Assembly: GCF_946482535.1 (NCBI RefSeq)
Contig: NZ_CAMLRU010000011.1
Coordinates: 1-28,269 of the forward strand
Direction of reading: 5' to 3'
Length of the DNA: 28,269 nt
Source of the DNA: an uncultured Flavobacterium sp.
Lineage (GTDB): Bacteria; Bacteroidota; Bacteroidia; Flavobacteriales; Flavobacteriaceae
The number at the start of each line of letters is the position of its first letter. The stretch's first letter is position 1. A program made the translations under genes and the position numbers. Shown here piece by piece: positions 1 through 6,645 of this stretch. Under the pieces are notes generated by a model, which saw only the letters and a program-made list of their open reading frames with translations, was not told the DNA's origin and ran no database searches.

Positions 1-1240
1 TCTTTCTGCTGCGCAAAAAAGTAAAAAAGGCCACTACCAAAGGCGTTAAAATGATTACCCAACCCGGATTGATGGACTGACTCAAATTGGCCGACCATGT
101 GTATACTTTGCCGTTTTCTTCGGGCAATTTTTCTTGGTGTACATTTCTAAAATACAAAGGATAATCTACGGTTTTAACCACTTCTCCATCCTCTTTCTGA
201 ATTCGGAAGGCTTGGTCATACAAAGGCACTGAATCTTTTTTATAGGTTAAGGTATCGGTGAGTACCAACTTAGAAGCTATCGTTTGGGAAGTTCCTGTTA
301 ATTCTCTGTCGGTATATTTATCGCCCCAATTGTTGAGTGCAGAACCGTTTAATTTGAATACGGCCCAAAATAAAATTACAACTCCAAAGATGGCCAATAG
401 CGCTCCGATTGGTCTTTTATCTTCCACTTTGGCTTTGAAATACAAACTTCCGTAGAAGAAAATCACCGGAATACATGCAAAAATGAAAGCATCGGTACTG
501 TCAGAACCGAAGATAGCGCAATCCGTATTAGAGTCAGATTGTACTCCTTTTAAAAACCAACCGATAATCCCGAAGATTACCGAAGGTAAAAGAATAAATA
601 ATACAATTTTATAAAATGGCATATCGCCTTCCTGTACGCCTTTTTTTTCTGTTTTATCGCCGTAATGTTTGCTTCCGAGCATGAATACAATTACGCCGAT
701 AAACATCCCGACACCGGCTGCCATGAAAGCTTCCTGCCAACCAAATAAAATTTTCAGTGCGGCACCAAAGAAATTACAAATGAAAGCCCCGATATTAATT
801 CCCATATAGAAAATATTATAGCCCTCGTCTTTCTTGTCTTTGTATTGTTCGTCGTTATAGAAATTCCCCAAAAGTGTTGAAATATTTGGCTTGAAAAAAC
901 CATTGCCAACAATTACCAAGGTCATTGCAACGTAAAGCATCGTAATGTCTTGGGTTCCCATTAACATATAACCGGCGCCCATCATTAAACCACCAAGGAT
1001 AATTGACTTTTTGTAGCCCAAATATCGATCGGCAACCAAACCACCAATAAAAGGAGTTAAGAATACCAATGCGATAAAAGTTCCGTACAAATCGGAGGCT
1101 TCTTTCTCTGTCATGCAAAAACCTGCTTCCACATCTTTTAGAAATAGCGTAAATATTCCAATCATTAAATAGTACCCGAATCTTTCCCACATTTCGGATA
1201 AAAACAAGTAAGGCAGTGCTTTAGGATGACTTTTCCACAT
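1..1240 (-). CDS. POT/PTR2-family proton-coupled oligopeptide transporter, 3' end outside window
   Basis: This is an inner-membrane MFS carrier of the POT (PTR2) family, which imports di- and tripeptides with protons. About 413 residues are visible and the C-terminal end lies beyond position 1. The N-terminus begins MWKSHPKALPYLF and carries the family motif ExxERFxYY (E16, E19, R20, F21, Y23, Y24). The second signature, FYMGINIGAF, follows around residue 145. Many hydrophobic segments are present. The ATG at 1238-1240 is chosen because the conserved N-terminal helix starts right after it and no earlier in-frame start precedes the hairpin. It lies 77 bp downstream of a second POT gene on the same strand, with a terminator-like hairpin between them, so it may be expressed at a lower level or from its own weak promoter. 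The family call is secure; the exact peptide preference cannot be read from the sequence. Confidence 0.92.
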   Translation of the reverse strand, partial: MWKSHPKALPYLFLSEMWERFGYYLMIGIFTLFLKDVEAGFCMTEKEASDLYGTFIALVFLTPFIGGLVADRYLGYKKSIILGGLMMGAGYMLMGTQDITMLYVAMTLVIVGNGFFKPNISTLLGNFYNDEQYKDKKDEGYNIFYMGINIGAFICNFFGAALKILFGWQEAFMAAGVGMFIGVIVFMLGSKHYGDKTEKKGVQEGDMPFYKIVLFILLPSVIFGIIGWFLKGVQSDSNTDCAIFGSDSTDAFIFACIPVIFFYGSLYFKAKVEDKRPIGALLAIFGVVILFWAVFKLNGSALNNWGDKYTDRELTGTSQTIASKLVLTDTLTYKKDSVPLYDQAFRIQKEDGEVVKTVDYPLYFRNVHQEKLPEENGKVYTWSANLSQSINPGWVIILTPLVVAFFTFLRSRK

Positions 1241-1253
1241 AATTTTTTGATTT

Positions 1254-1289
1254 AAAAAAACAAACCTACAAGCAATGCTTGTAGGTTTG
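1254..1289 (-). terminator. Intrinsic-terminator-like hairpin between the two POT genes
   Basis: Bases 1261-1289 form a perfect inverted repeat with 14-base arms (CAAACCTACAAGCA and its complement) around one central base. On the minus strand the stem is followed directly by seven T residues (1254-1260), which is the form of a rho-independent terminator for the upstream POT gene. The T-run ends only 13 bases before the ATG of the next POT gene. It could therefore act as a partial terminator within an operon, or as a 5' stabilising hairpin for the downstream gene. Confidence 0.8.
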
Positions 1290-1317
1290 AAAGATATAAA
1301 ATATTTTTAACATGCAA

Positions 1318-3009
1318 TTATCTCACACCGTGCATCATTTTTTTCAATTTTGGTGTTAAAGCAAACAAAATAATTGAAGCAATCCCACAAAGCACAACAA
1401 ACACCATGAAGAATTCGTAAAGGTTGTGAATTTCAAAACCGGCGAATACCGGGTATTGATCACTGATTTGGTTGTCAGCCAACAATTTTAACTGCTCCGG
1501 TGTGGCTGTAACGGTCTTATCTAAAACACCTTGTAAATCAATTCCCAATTCTTTTGCTTTTAAGTACTTATCTCCTGTTGCCGGAAGAATTGACCCTAAA
1601 GTTCCTGAAAGTGCATAACCTGCTGCATTAGAAATAAAGAATACACCATAGGCCAAAGAAGCAAAACGTTTTGGAGATAATTTACCAACCAATGACAATC
1701 CGATTGGTGACAAACACAACTCTCCGAATGTTTGGATTAAGTATAATAAAATCAACCAATAAATAGCCAACAATCCGCTATTTCCTAAATCTTTTACATT
1801 GTGAGCAATAATGAAATAACTCAACGCAATCAAGGCCAAACCAACCGATTGTTTTACAGTTGAAATTGGTTCTTTCCCTTTGGCTCTTAATTTATCCCAT
1901 AACAAACTGAATGGGAAGGCGAAAGCTACTACGAATAAACCGTTAAAGATTTGTACCATTGACGGCGGCATATTCCAGCCAAAGAAATTTCTGTCGGTTT
2001 GGTTATCAGCAATGAATGTTAATGATGAACCGGCTTGCTCAAAAGCTGCCCAGAAGAAAATGATAAAGAATGACATGATGTAGATTACCCAAATACGTTG
2101 TGTTTCCACTTTTGTCAAGGTCTTATCCAATAAAATCAATGTTGCCAAAGCAATTCCGCTGGCGTAAATAATTGGGTAAATAATATTTTTAACAACATTA
2201 TCCCCTTCGGCAAAATAATTAAACGCAAAAAATATCGCGGCGAATACTGCTATAGCAGTTATAATTGAACCTGCTGTAAAATGTGCTTTTTGAGACTCGC
2301 CCTCTTCATAATCACCGGCTTCATTACCTGATGGCAATCCTCCGATTGGTTTACCTTCGGGTGTAACAACATATTTATTTTTAAGGAAAAAGAACACTGC
2401 TGTTCCGATTAGCATGGCCATTGCCGCTGCCAAGAATCCCCATTTGAATGCGTGAATATCTCTGATACCACCCGCATCTTTAACATCACCAACAAACGGA
2501 CAGATAAACTGACCCAAAAACGCTCCGATGTTGATTCCCATGTAGAAAATGGTGAATGCCGTATCTAATTTGGTTTTTTCTTGTTTTGGATACAAACTTC
2601 CTACCATTGAGGAAATATTGGGTTTAAAGAATCCGTTACCAAAAATAATAATCCCTAAAGCTACCCACATTAAAGTGTTGGCCAATCCCAGATTAGAGCC
2701 AAAAACACTGGCACTTGCAAAGAGTAACAATTGACCGACAGCCATCATTAATCCGCCTAACATGATACAGTTTCGGTTCCCGAAAAAACGGTCAGATATA
2801 AATCCACCTAACATTGGTGTTAAATAACAAAGTCCCAGGAAACCTCCATAAATCAAAGAAGCATCGGCCTCTTTCATCATTAGAGAATTTACCATAAACA
2901 AAGTTAGAATCGCTCGCATTCCGTAGAAGTTGAAACGTTCCCACATCTCGGTTCCGAATAATACCCAAAGTCCCTTTGGATGTCCTGTTTTTACTGTAGT
3001 TTCACTCAT
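1318..3009 (-). CDS. POT/PTR2-family proton-coupled di-/tripeptide transporter
   Basis: This is a complete POT-family carrier of 563 residues, expected in the inner membrane with 12 or more helices, importing di- and tripeptides by proton symport. The N-terminal motif ExxERFxxYG is present (E21, E24, R25, F26, Y29, G30). GGFISDRFFG and FYMGINIGAF match the two PTR2 signature regions. The protein is longer than the E. coli POT carriers, with extra sequence between hydrophobic segments in the C-terminal third (residues about 470-510), which contains a charged periplasmic or cytoplasmic loop. The gene starts 26 bp after the stop codon of the dipeptidyl peptidase gene on the same strand, so the two are very likely co-transcribed, pairing dipeptide release with dipeptide uptake. 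The following gene is a second, divergent member of the same family. Confidence 0.93.
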   Translation of the reverse strand: MSETTVKTGHPKGLWVLFGTEMWERFNFYGMRAILTLFMVNSLMMKEADASLIYGGFLGLCYLTPMLGGFISDRFFGNRNCIMLGGLMMAVGQLLLFASASVFGSNLGLANTLMWVALGIIIFGNGFFKPNISSMVGSLYPKQEKTKLDTAFTIFYMGINIGAFLGQFICPFVGDVKDAGGIRDIHAFKWGFLAAAMAMLIGTAVFFFLKNKYVVTPEGKPIGGLPSGNEAGDYEEGESQKAHFTAGSIITAIAVFAAIFFAFNYFAEGDNVVKNIIYPIIYASGIALATLILLDKTLTKVETQRIWVIYIMSFFIIFFWAAFEQAGSSLTFIADNQTDRNFFGWNMPPSMVQIFNGLFVVAFAFPFSLLWDKLRAKGKEPISTVKQSVGLALIALSYFIIAHNVKDLGNSGLLAIYWLILLYLIQTFGELCLSPIGLSLVGKLSPKRFASLAYGVFFISNAAGYALSGTLGSILPATGDKYLKAKELGIDLQGVLDKTVTATPEQLKLLADNQISDQYPVFAGFEIHNLYEFFMVFVVLCGIASIILFALTPKLKKMMHGVR

Positions 3010-3035
3010 AAAATTGGTTTTAGTTTATTGGTTGA

Positions 3036-5204
3036 TTATAAATTTTCTTTGATAAAATTGGTCATTTTATTGAACAATTGCACTCTGGTTTTGCCTCCGT
3101 AAATCCCGTGATTTTTATCGGGATAAATGGCCCAATCAAATTGTTTGTTGGCTTGCACCAAAGCTTCTACCATTTGCATCGTGTTTTGTACATGCACGTT
3201 ATCATCTGCCGTACCGTGAATCAAAAGGAATTTACCTTTTAACTTACTCACATGATTAATAGGCGAATTATCGTCGTAACCGCTTGCATTTTCCTGTGGT
3301 GTGTGCATGTATCTTTCAGTATATATACTGTCATAAAATCTCCAATTGGTCACCGGTGCTACGGCTATGGCCATTTTGAAAACATCTGCTCCTTTGAAGA
3401 GACAGTTGCTGCTCATAAATCCACCATAAGACCAGCCGAAGATACCGATTCTGGTTTTGTCAACATAAGCATAATTTCCGATGACTTTAGCCGCGTCAAT
3501 TTGGTCTTCAACTTCGTATTTTCCTAATTCTTTTTGGGTACATTTTTTGAAAGCAGCTCCTTTAAAACCGGTTCCTCTTCCGTCGACACAAGCTACAATA
3601 TAGCCGTTTTGTGCCAACATCATAAACCACATATCATTGGTGTCTAACCAATTGTTGGCCACTTCCTGCGAACCCGGTCCGGAGTATTGGAACATAAATA
3701 CCGGATATTTTTTAGTGGCATCAAAATCTTTAGGCTTGATCATCCAAGCGTTTAACTTATGCCCTTTTTCGGTGGTTAATTCGAAGAACTCTTTGGTCGG
3801 CAAATCGTATTTTTTGATTTTCTCTGCCAAAGCTTTGTTGTCAATAATCGATTGGATTTGCTTTCCGTCTTTGGCGCTGTTTAAAGAATAAATAGTTGGC
3901 TGGCTTACGCTCGAATAACTATTGATAAAATATTGGAAATTCGGACTGAAAGTAGCCGCATTGGTACCTGCTTGTTGAGACAACTTTACTTTGTTTTTTC
4001 CGTCTAAACCTATGCGATAGACATCTCTTACAATCGAAGCATTCTCAACCGATTGGTAGAAAACCGTTTTTGTTTTTTCGTCAAAACCATAATAAGCAGT
4101 AACTTCCCAGTTGCCTTTTGTGATTTGATTTTTTAATTTTCCGTTTTTATCGTATAAATAAATGTGGTTGTAGCCGTCTTTTTCGGAAGTCCATATAAAA
4201 CTGTTGTCTTTTAAGAACGTCAAGTTATCAGTAACATCTACATAAGCTTTGTCTTTTTCATTCAAAACCACTTTCGCATTTCCGGTTGTTCCGTCAATAA
4301 AGAGCAAATCCAAATTATCTTGGTGGCGGTTTAATACCTGAGCCGAAAGCACATTGGCCTCATTTGTCCATTCCATTCTGGCGATGTAGAAATCATTGTA
4401 ATTCCCGAGATTAATGGCTTTGGCAGTAGCCGAAGTCACATCGTAAACGTGTAAAGAAACCAAGGCGTTCTTTTCACCGGCTTTTGGATATTTGAACGTT
4501 TCTACTGTTGGATATAAATTTTTCTTGAAAACATTCATAGAAAATTCGGGCACTTCGCTTTCATCAAAACGAATATAAGCCAGTTTTTTGCTGTCGGCAC
4601 TCCAATCATAGGCTCTTACAAAAGCAAACTCTTCTTCATAAACCCAATCCGTAATTCCGTTGATGACACTGTTTTTCTTCCCGTCTGTAGTTACCTGAGT
4701 CACTTTTGCGGAAGCGATGTCGTAGATAAAAAGATTGTTGGCTTTGGCAAAACCTATTTTAGTACCATCAGGAGAAAAAGTAGGTTCTTGTACTTGTTCC
4801 AATACTTTCGTTAATTTTTGCGTAGTCAGGTTGAACAAAAAATAATCTGCTGTAAAAGAACGACGGAAAATGGGATTGGTATTGTTAGCAATCAACAGTT
4901 GTTTTTCATCAGCGCTAAAAACAAAACTATCGATACCGTCAGTTAATTCAGAGAACTTTTTGGTATCGATAATGGTGCTTACTTTTTTGAGCGTTGCAAA
5001 ATCGTATAGGTCAATTTGCATGCTGCGGGATGTCCTGTCAAAATTTAAGACCGTGTATTGGTTGGTGTTTTTCATGGCGAAAAGTTCGTCCATGGCTTGT
5101 GCTCTGAAGGTACCGGTATAAATTTCTTCTACACTTATTTTTTGTTGTGCTACTAACGAAAAGCAGGACAAAAGGAACAGAACGATTGTTGATTTTGATT
5201 TCAT
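3036..5204 (-). CDS. Dipeptidyl peptidase IV (prolyl oligopeptidase family S9)
   Basis: This serine exopeptidase removes X-Pro or X-Ala dipeptides from peptide N-termini, and should act in the periplasm or at the outer membrane. The 722-residue protein begins with a signal peptide (MKSKSTIVLFLLSCFSLVAQ). A beta-propeller domain spans roughly residues 80-450 and contains DWVYEEEF, the double-glutamate motif that binds the substrate amino terminus in DPP IV enzymes. The C-terminal alpha/beta-hydrolase domain (about 500-722) has GWSYGG with nucleophile S592, the acid D667 in HGTADDNVH, and H699 in DKNHG. Spacing and order match the S9B subfamily. Length is normal for bacterial DPP IV. It heads an operon with two POT peptide carriers. 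A candidate -7 box TAAAATTG (5229-5236, seven of eight consensus bases) lies 24 bases upstream of the ATG. Confidence 0.95.
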   Translation of the reverse strand: MKSKSTIVLFLLSCFSLVAQQKISVEEIYTGTFRAQAMDELFAMKNTNQYTVLNFDRTSRSMQIDLYDFATLKKVSTIIDTKKFSELTDGIDSFVFSADEKQLLIANNTNPIFRRSFTADYFLFNLTTQKLTKVLEQVQEPTFSPDGTKIGFAKANNLFIYDIASAKVTQVTTDGKKNSVINGITDWVYEEEFAFVRAYDWSADSKKLAYIRFDESEVPEFSMNVFKKNLYPTVETFKYPKAGEKNALVSLHVYDVTSATAKAINLGNYNDFYIARMEWTNEANVLSAQVLNRHQDNLDLLFIDGTTGNAKVVLNEKDKAYVDVTDNLTFLKDNSFIWTSEKDGYNHIYLYDKNGKLKNQITKGNWEVTAYYGFDEKTKTVFYQSVENASIVRDVYRIGLDGKNKVKLSQQAGTNAATFSPNFQYFINSYSSVSQPTIYSLNSAKDGKQIQSIIDNKALAEKIKKYDLPTKEFFELTTEKGHKLNAWMIKPKDFDATKKYPVFMFQYSGPGSQEVANNWLDTNDMWFMMLAQNGYIVACVDGRGTGFKGAAFKKCTQKELGKYEVEDQIDAAKVIGNYAYVDKTRIGIFGWSYGGFMSSNCLFKGADVFKMAIAVAPVTNWRFYDSIYTERYMHTPQENASGYDDNSPINHVSKLKGKFLLIHGTADDNVHVQNTMQMVEALVQANKQFDWAIYPDKNHGIYGGKTRVQLFNKMTNFIKENL

Positions 5205-5228
5205 TGTAATGATAGAATATTAAAGGGT

Positions 5229-5236
5229 CAATTTTA
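5229..5236 (-). promoter_or_regulatory. Possible -7 box for the peptidase-transporter operon
   Basis: The minus strand reads TAAAATTG, seven of eight bases of the Bacteroidota -7 consensus TAnnTTTG, 24 bases before the peptidase start. No TTTG lies at the expected distance upstream, so the call is weak. The rest of 5205-5316 shows no gene. Confidence 0.3.
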
Positions 5237-5316
5237 GTGAAAAAAATAGAAACCACCGCACATTTTTGTGTTAAATACCATTTGAGCTTCTATTTAGGTT
5301 TGCAAAATTCCAGAAA

Positions 5317-5403
5317 AACAAAAAACCCCGATAATTTCTTATCAGGGTTTTTTTGTGGTACCTCCAGCCCCGAAACTTCGGGGGAACCAAGGACACATGG
5401 ATT
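5317..5403 (-). repeat. Displaced tRNA-Phe 3' fragment plus terminator (repeat copy A)
   Basis: Bases 5317-5367 are identical over 51 bp to 5702-5752, which is the terminator and the last 12 bases of tRNA-Phe. A further 20 bases (5384-5403) match 5758-5777 with one difference. Together they correspond to tRNA-Phe from position 37, just 3' of the anticodon, to the discriminator base, then the terminator. Between the two matching blocks, five bases of the T loop (GATTC on the minus strand) are replaced by the 16-base inverted repeat CCCCGAAGTTTCGGGG. The fragment lacks the 5' half and cannot be a working tRNA. It begins at the stop codon of the GIY-YIG gene, whose TAA takes its two A residues from the repeat. 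Confidence 0.9.
5320..5347 (-). terminator. Terminator hairpin, copy A
   Basis: On the minus strand CCCTGATAA-GAAA-TTATCGGGG (5326-5347) forms a nine-pair stem with one G-T pair and a GAAA tetraloop, followed by six T residues. The plus strand also has a T-run after the stem, so it may work in both directions. It would stop transcripts from the tRNA and nuclease before the peptidase promoter region. Confidence 0.75.
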
Positions 5404-5689
5404 AAAAATTGTTTTTGGAAATTATATCACCCAGAATCTCAGGGTTCTCGATAATCTTTTGAATAAATATTTTGCTCTTCATACTCTTGATAAATTTTTC
5501 AAGCAAAAGAGATTGATTTCTTGAACGGCATTCAAATAGTAAAACAACTTGCCAATCTTCAGCTATCTTGGTAAAAGAACCCTCATAGGAATGATTGTTA
5601 TGCTTTAATAACCTCAATTCCATATCATCAGTTTCTCCCACATAGAATTTGTTAACTTTTGAGGAATAAATTATGTACAAGTAATGCAT
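5402..5689 (-). CDS. GIY-YIG domain endonuclease (URI-type), 95 residues
   Basis: This is a small single-domain nuclease of the GIY-YIG superfamily. Visible motif residues are Y8 in YIIY (the GIY element), Y16 and G18 in FYVG (the YIG element), R26 and H30 in the following helix, and E64 in LLLEKFIKSMKS, the expected metal ligand. The length, about 95 residues, fits the stand-alone URI-type proteins. The start is placed at the ATG at 5687-5689 because the domain begins there. The same frame stays open to 5770, but that extension would translate the terminator and the tRNA 3' end (EVPQKNPDKKLSGFF) and is not a believable protein. The gene fills almost all of the space between two copies of a tRNA-Phe 3' end plus terminator, which suggests a mobile or homing-like unit. 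Its cleavage target and biological role are unknown. Confidence 0.85.
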   Translation of the reverse strand: MHYLYIIYSSKVNKFYVGETDDMELRLLKHNNHSYEGSFTKIAEDWQVVLLFECRSRNQSLLLEKFIKSMKSKIFIQKIIENPEILGDIISKNNF

Positions 5690-5701
5690 AAAAGTAAAAA
5701 T

Positions 5702-5777
5702 AACAAAAAACCCCGATAATTTCTTATCAGGGTTTTTTTGTGGTACCTCCAGGAATCGAACCAGGGACACATGGATT
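5702..5777 (-). repeat. tRNA-Phe 3' part plus terminator (repeat copy B, intact)
   Basis: This is the intact partner of the fragment at 5317-5403, offset by 385 bp over the first 51 bases. It comprises tRNA-Phe positions 37-73 and the terminator. The two copies directly flank the 288-bp nuclease gene with almost no spare DNA. Confidence 0.9.
5705..5732 (-). terminator. Terminator of tRNA-Phe, copy B
   Basis: This is the same nine-pair stem with a GAAA tetraloop as copy A (stem 5711-5732), followed on the minus strand by six T residues. It begins nine bases after the tRNA 3' end. The nuclease gene starts 16 bases beyond the T-run, so its transcription from the tRNA promoter would need read-through. 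Confidence 0.8.
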
Positions 5778-5813
5778 TTCAGTCCATTGCTCTACCAACT
5801 GAGCTAAGGTACC
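5741..5813 (-). tRNA. tRNA-Phe (anticodon GAA)
   Basis: The minus strand folds into a full 73-base cloverleaf. The acceptor stem GGTACCT pairs with AGGTACC and the discriminator is A. The D arm contains AGCTCAGTTGGTAGAGC. The anticodon stem ATGGA/TCCAT encloses the loop CTGAAAA with anticodon GAA, and the T arm is CCTGG-TTCGATT-CCTGG. CCA is not encoded; the genomic sequence after the discriminator is CA followed by A residues. A well-formed promoter lies upstream. The 3' half and terminator are duplicated 385 bp downstream behind a GIY-YIG nuclease gene. Confidence 0.97.
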
Positions 5814-5830
5814 TTGCGTTGTTGCGGGTG

Positions 5831-5861
5831 CAAATATAGAACGATTTTTAATTTATCCAAA
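5831..5861 (-). promoter_or_regulatory. Bacteroidota-type promoter of tRNA-Phe
   Basis: The minus strand has TTTG (5861-5858), a 19-base spacer and TATATTTG (5838-5831). This matches both boxes of the Bacteroidota housekeeping consensus TTTG-N19-TAnnTTTG. Transcription should begin a few bases further on, leaving a leader of about ten bases before the mature tRNA 5' end at 5813. Confidence 0.8.
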
Positions 5862-5886
5862 ACAAATAATAAAAAAAAACTATTCT

Positions 5887-5894
5887 TACCTTAG
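5887..5894 (+). promoter_or_regulatory. Possible -7 box for the coaX operon
   Basis: TACCTTAG matches TAnnTTTG at seven of eight positions and lies 19 bases before the coaX ATG. There is no clear -33 box at the right spacing. It is divergent from the tRNA promoter and only about 50 bp from it. Confidence 0.4.
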
Positions 5895-5913
5895 CCTCAT
5901 TAAAATCTCCCGT

Positions 5914-6645
5914 ATGCTACTTGCTATAGATGTTGGAAATACCCGAATCAAAGCCGCTGTCTTTGAAGACAATACCCTTTTGGAGGATTTTGTTTTGGAG
6001 TCAGAAGATTGGAAAAAAAAGATTGATTTTATTTTAAATAAACATTCAAAAATAAACTCCATTGTAATCGCTTCGGTGGGTAAACTAGACAAATCTGACT
6101 TTTTGTTTTTTGAAAAAAGAGCTTCCCTTTATTTTATTTCTCACGAGAGCAAATTCCCTTTTACCAATTTATACACCACACCAACCACATTGGGTATTGA
6201 CCGGTTGATTTTAGCCAGTGGAGCCGTATTACAATTTCCAAATCAAAACCGATTGGTGATTGATGCCGGCACTTGTATCACCTATGACTTTATTGATGAA
6301 AACAACCGATATCTTGGCGGAGCTATCTCACCGGGTATTCGTTTGCGCTATGAATCGCTGCATCAATTTACAGCAAAATTACCCTTACTGACCAAAGCTT
6401 ATCCCGAAAACACCATTGGAAATTCAACCCAGCAATCAATTCATTCGGGTGTTATTAATGGCGTTATTAATGAAATTGACGGGTTTATTGAGGACTACAA
6501 AGCTGTATACGCTAAATTTATCATAATTTTAACGGGAGGCGACGCAGAATTTTTGGCTAAACGATTAAAAAATACCATATTTGCCAATTCAAATTTCCTA
6601 CTGGAAAGTTTGAATCAAACATTTCAATACAATCAAAATGATTAA
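5914..6645 (+). CDS. coaX: Type III pantothenate kinase
   Basis: CoaX phosphorylates pantothenate with ATP, the first step of coenzyme A synthesis, in the cytoplasm. The 243-residue protein belongs to the ASKHA fold. The phosphate-binding DVGNT motif is at residues 6-10. The motif GTCITYD at 119-125 supplies the catalytic D125. Further conserved segments are GGAISPGIRLR, SIHSGV and ILTGGDAEFL. Length fits the type III family. It is the first gene of a compact operon: its last eight bases overlap the start of the next gene, giving translational coupling. The downstream genes concern the cell envelope and not coenzyme A, so the link is one of expression rather than pathway. Confidence 0.95.
   Translation: MLLAIDVGNTRIKAAVFEDNTLLEDFVLESEDWKKKIDFILNKHSKINSIVIASVGKLDKSDFLFFEKRASLYFISHESKFPFTNLYTTPTTLGIDRLILASGAVLQFPNQNRLVIDAGTCITYDFIDENNRYLGGAISPGIRLRYESLHQFTAKLPLLTKAYPENTIGNSTQQSIHSGVINGVINEIDGFIEDYKAVYAKFIIILTGGDAEFLAKRLKNTIFANSNFLLESLNQTFQYNQND

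Noticed and set aside
855..1190. Minus-strand open frame of 111 codons
   Set aside because: It is a shifted-frame shadow within the POT transporter gene, whose motifs are in the other frame.
5317..5403. Second copy taken as a plain repeated terminator or as a second tRNA gene
   Set aside because: Identity continues past the terminator into tRNA-Phe up to position 37, so it is more than a terminator; it has no acceptor 5' strand, D arm or anticodon, so it is not a tRNA gene.
5237..5524. Plus-strand open frame of 95 codons over the repeat and nuclease region
   Set aside because: It lies opposite the GIY-YIG gene and the tRNA fragment, has no recognisable domain, and its composition reflects the terminator and tRNA remnant.
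5690..5770. Longer start for the GIY-YIG gene at 5770
   Set aside because: The added 27 codons would translate the tRNA-Phe 3' end and its terminator; the GIY-YIG domain begins at the ATG at 5689.
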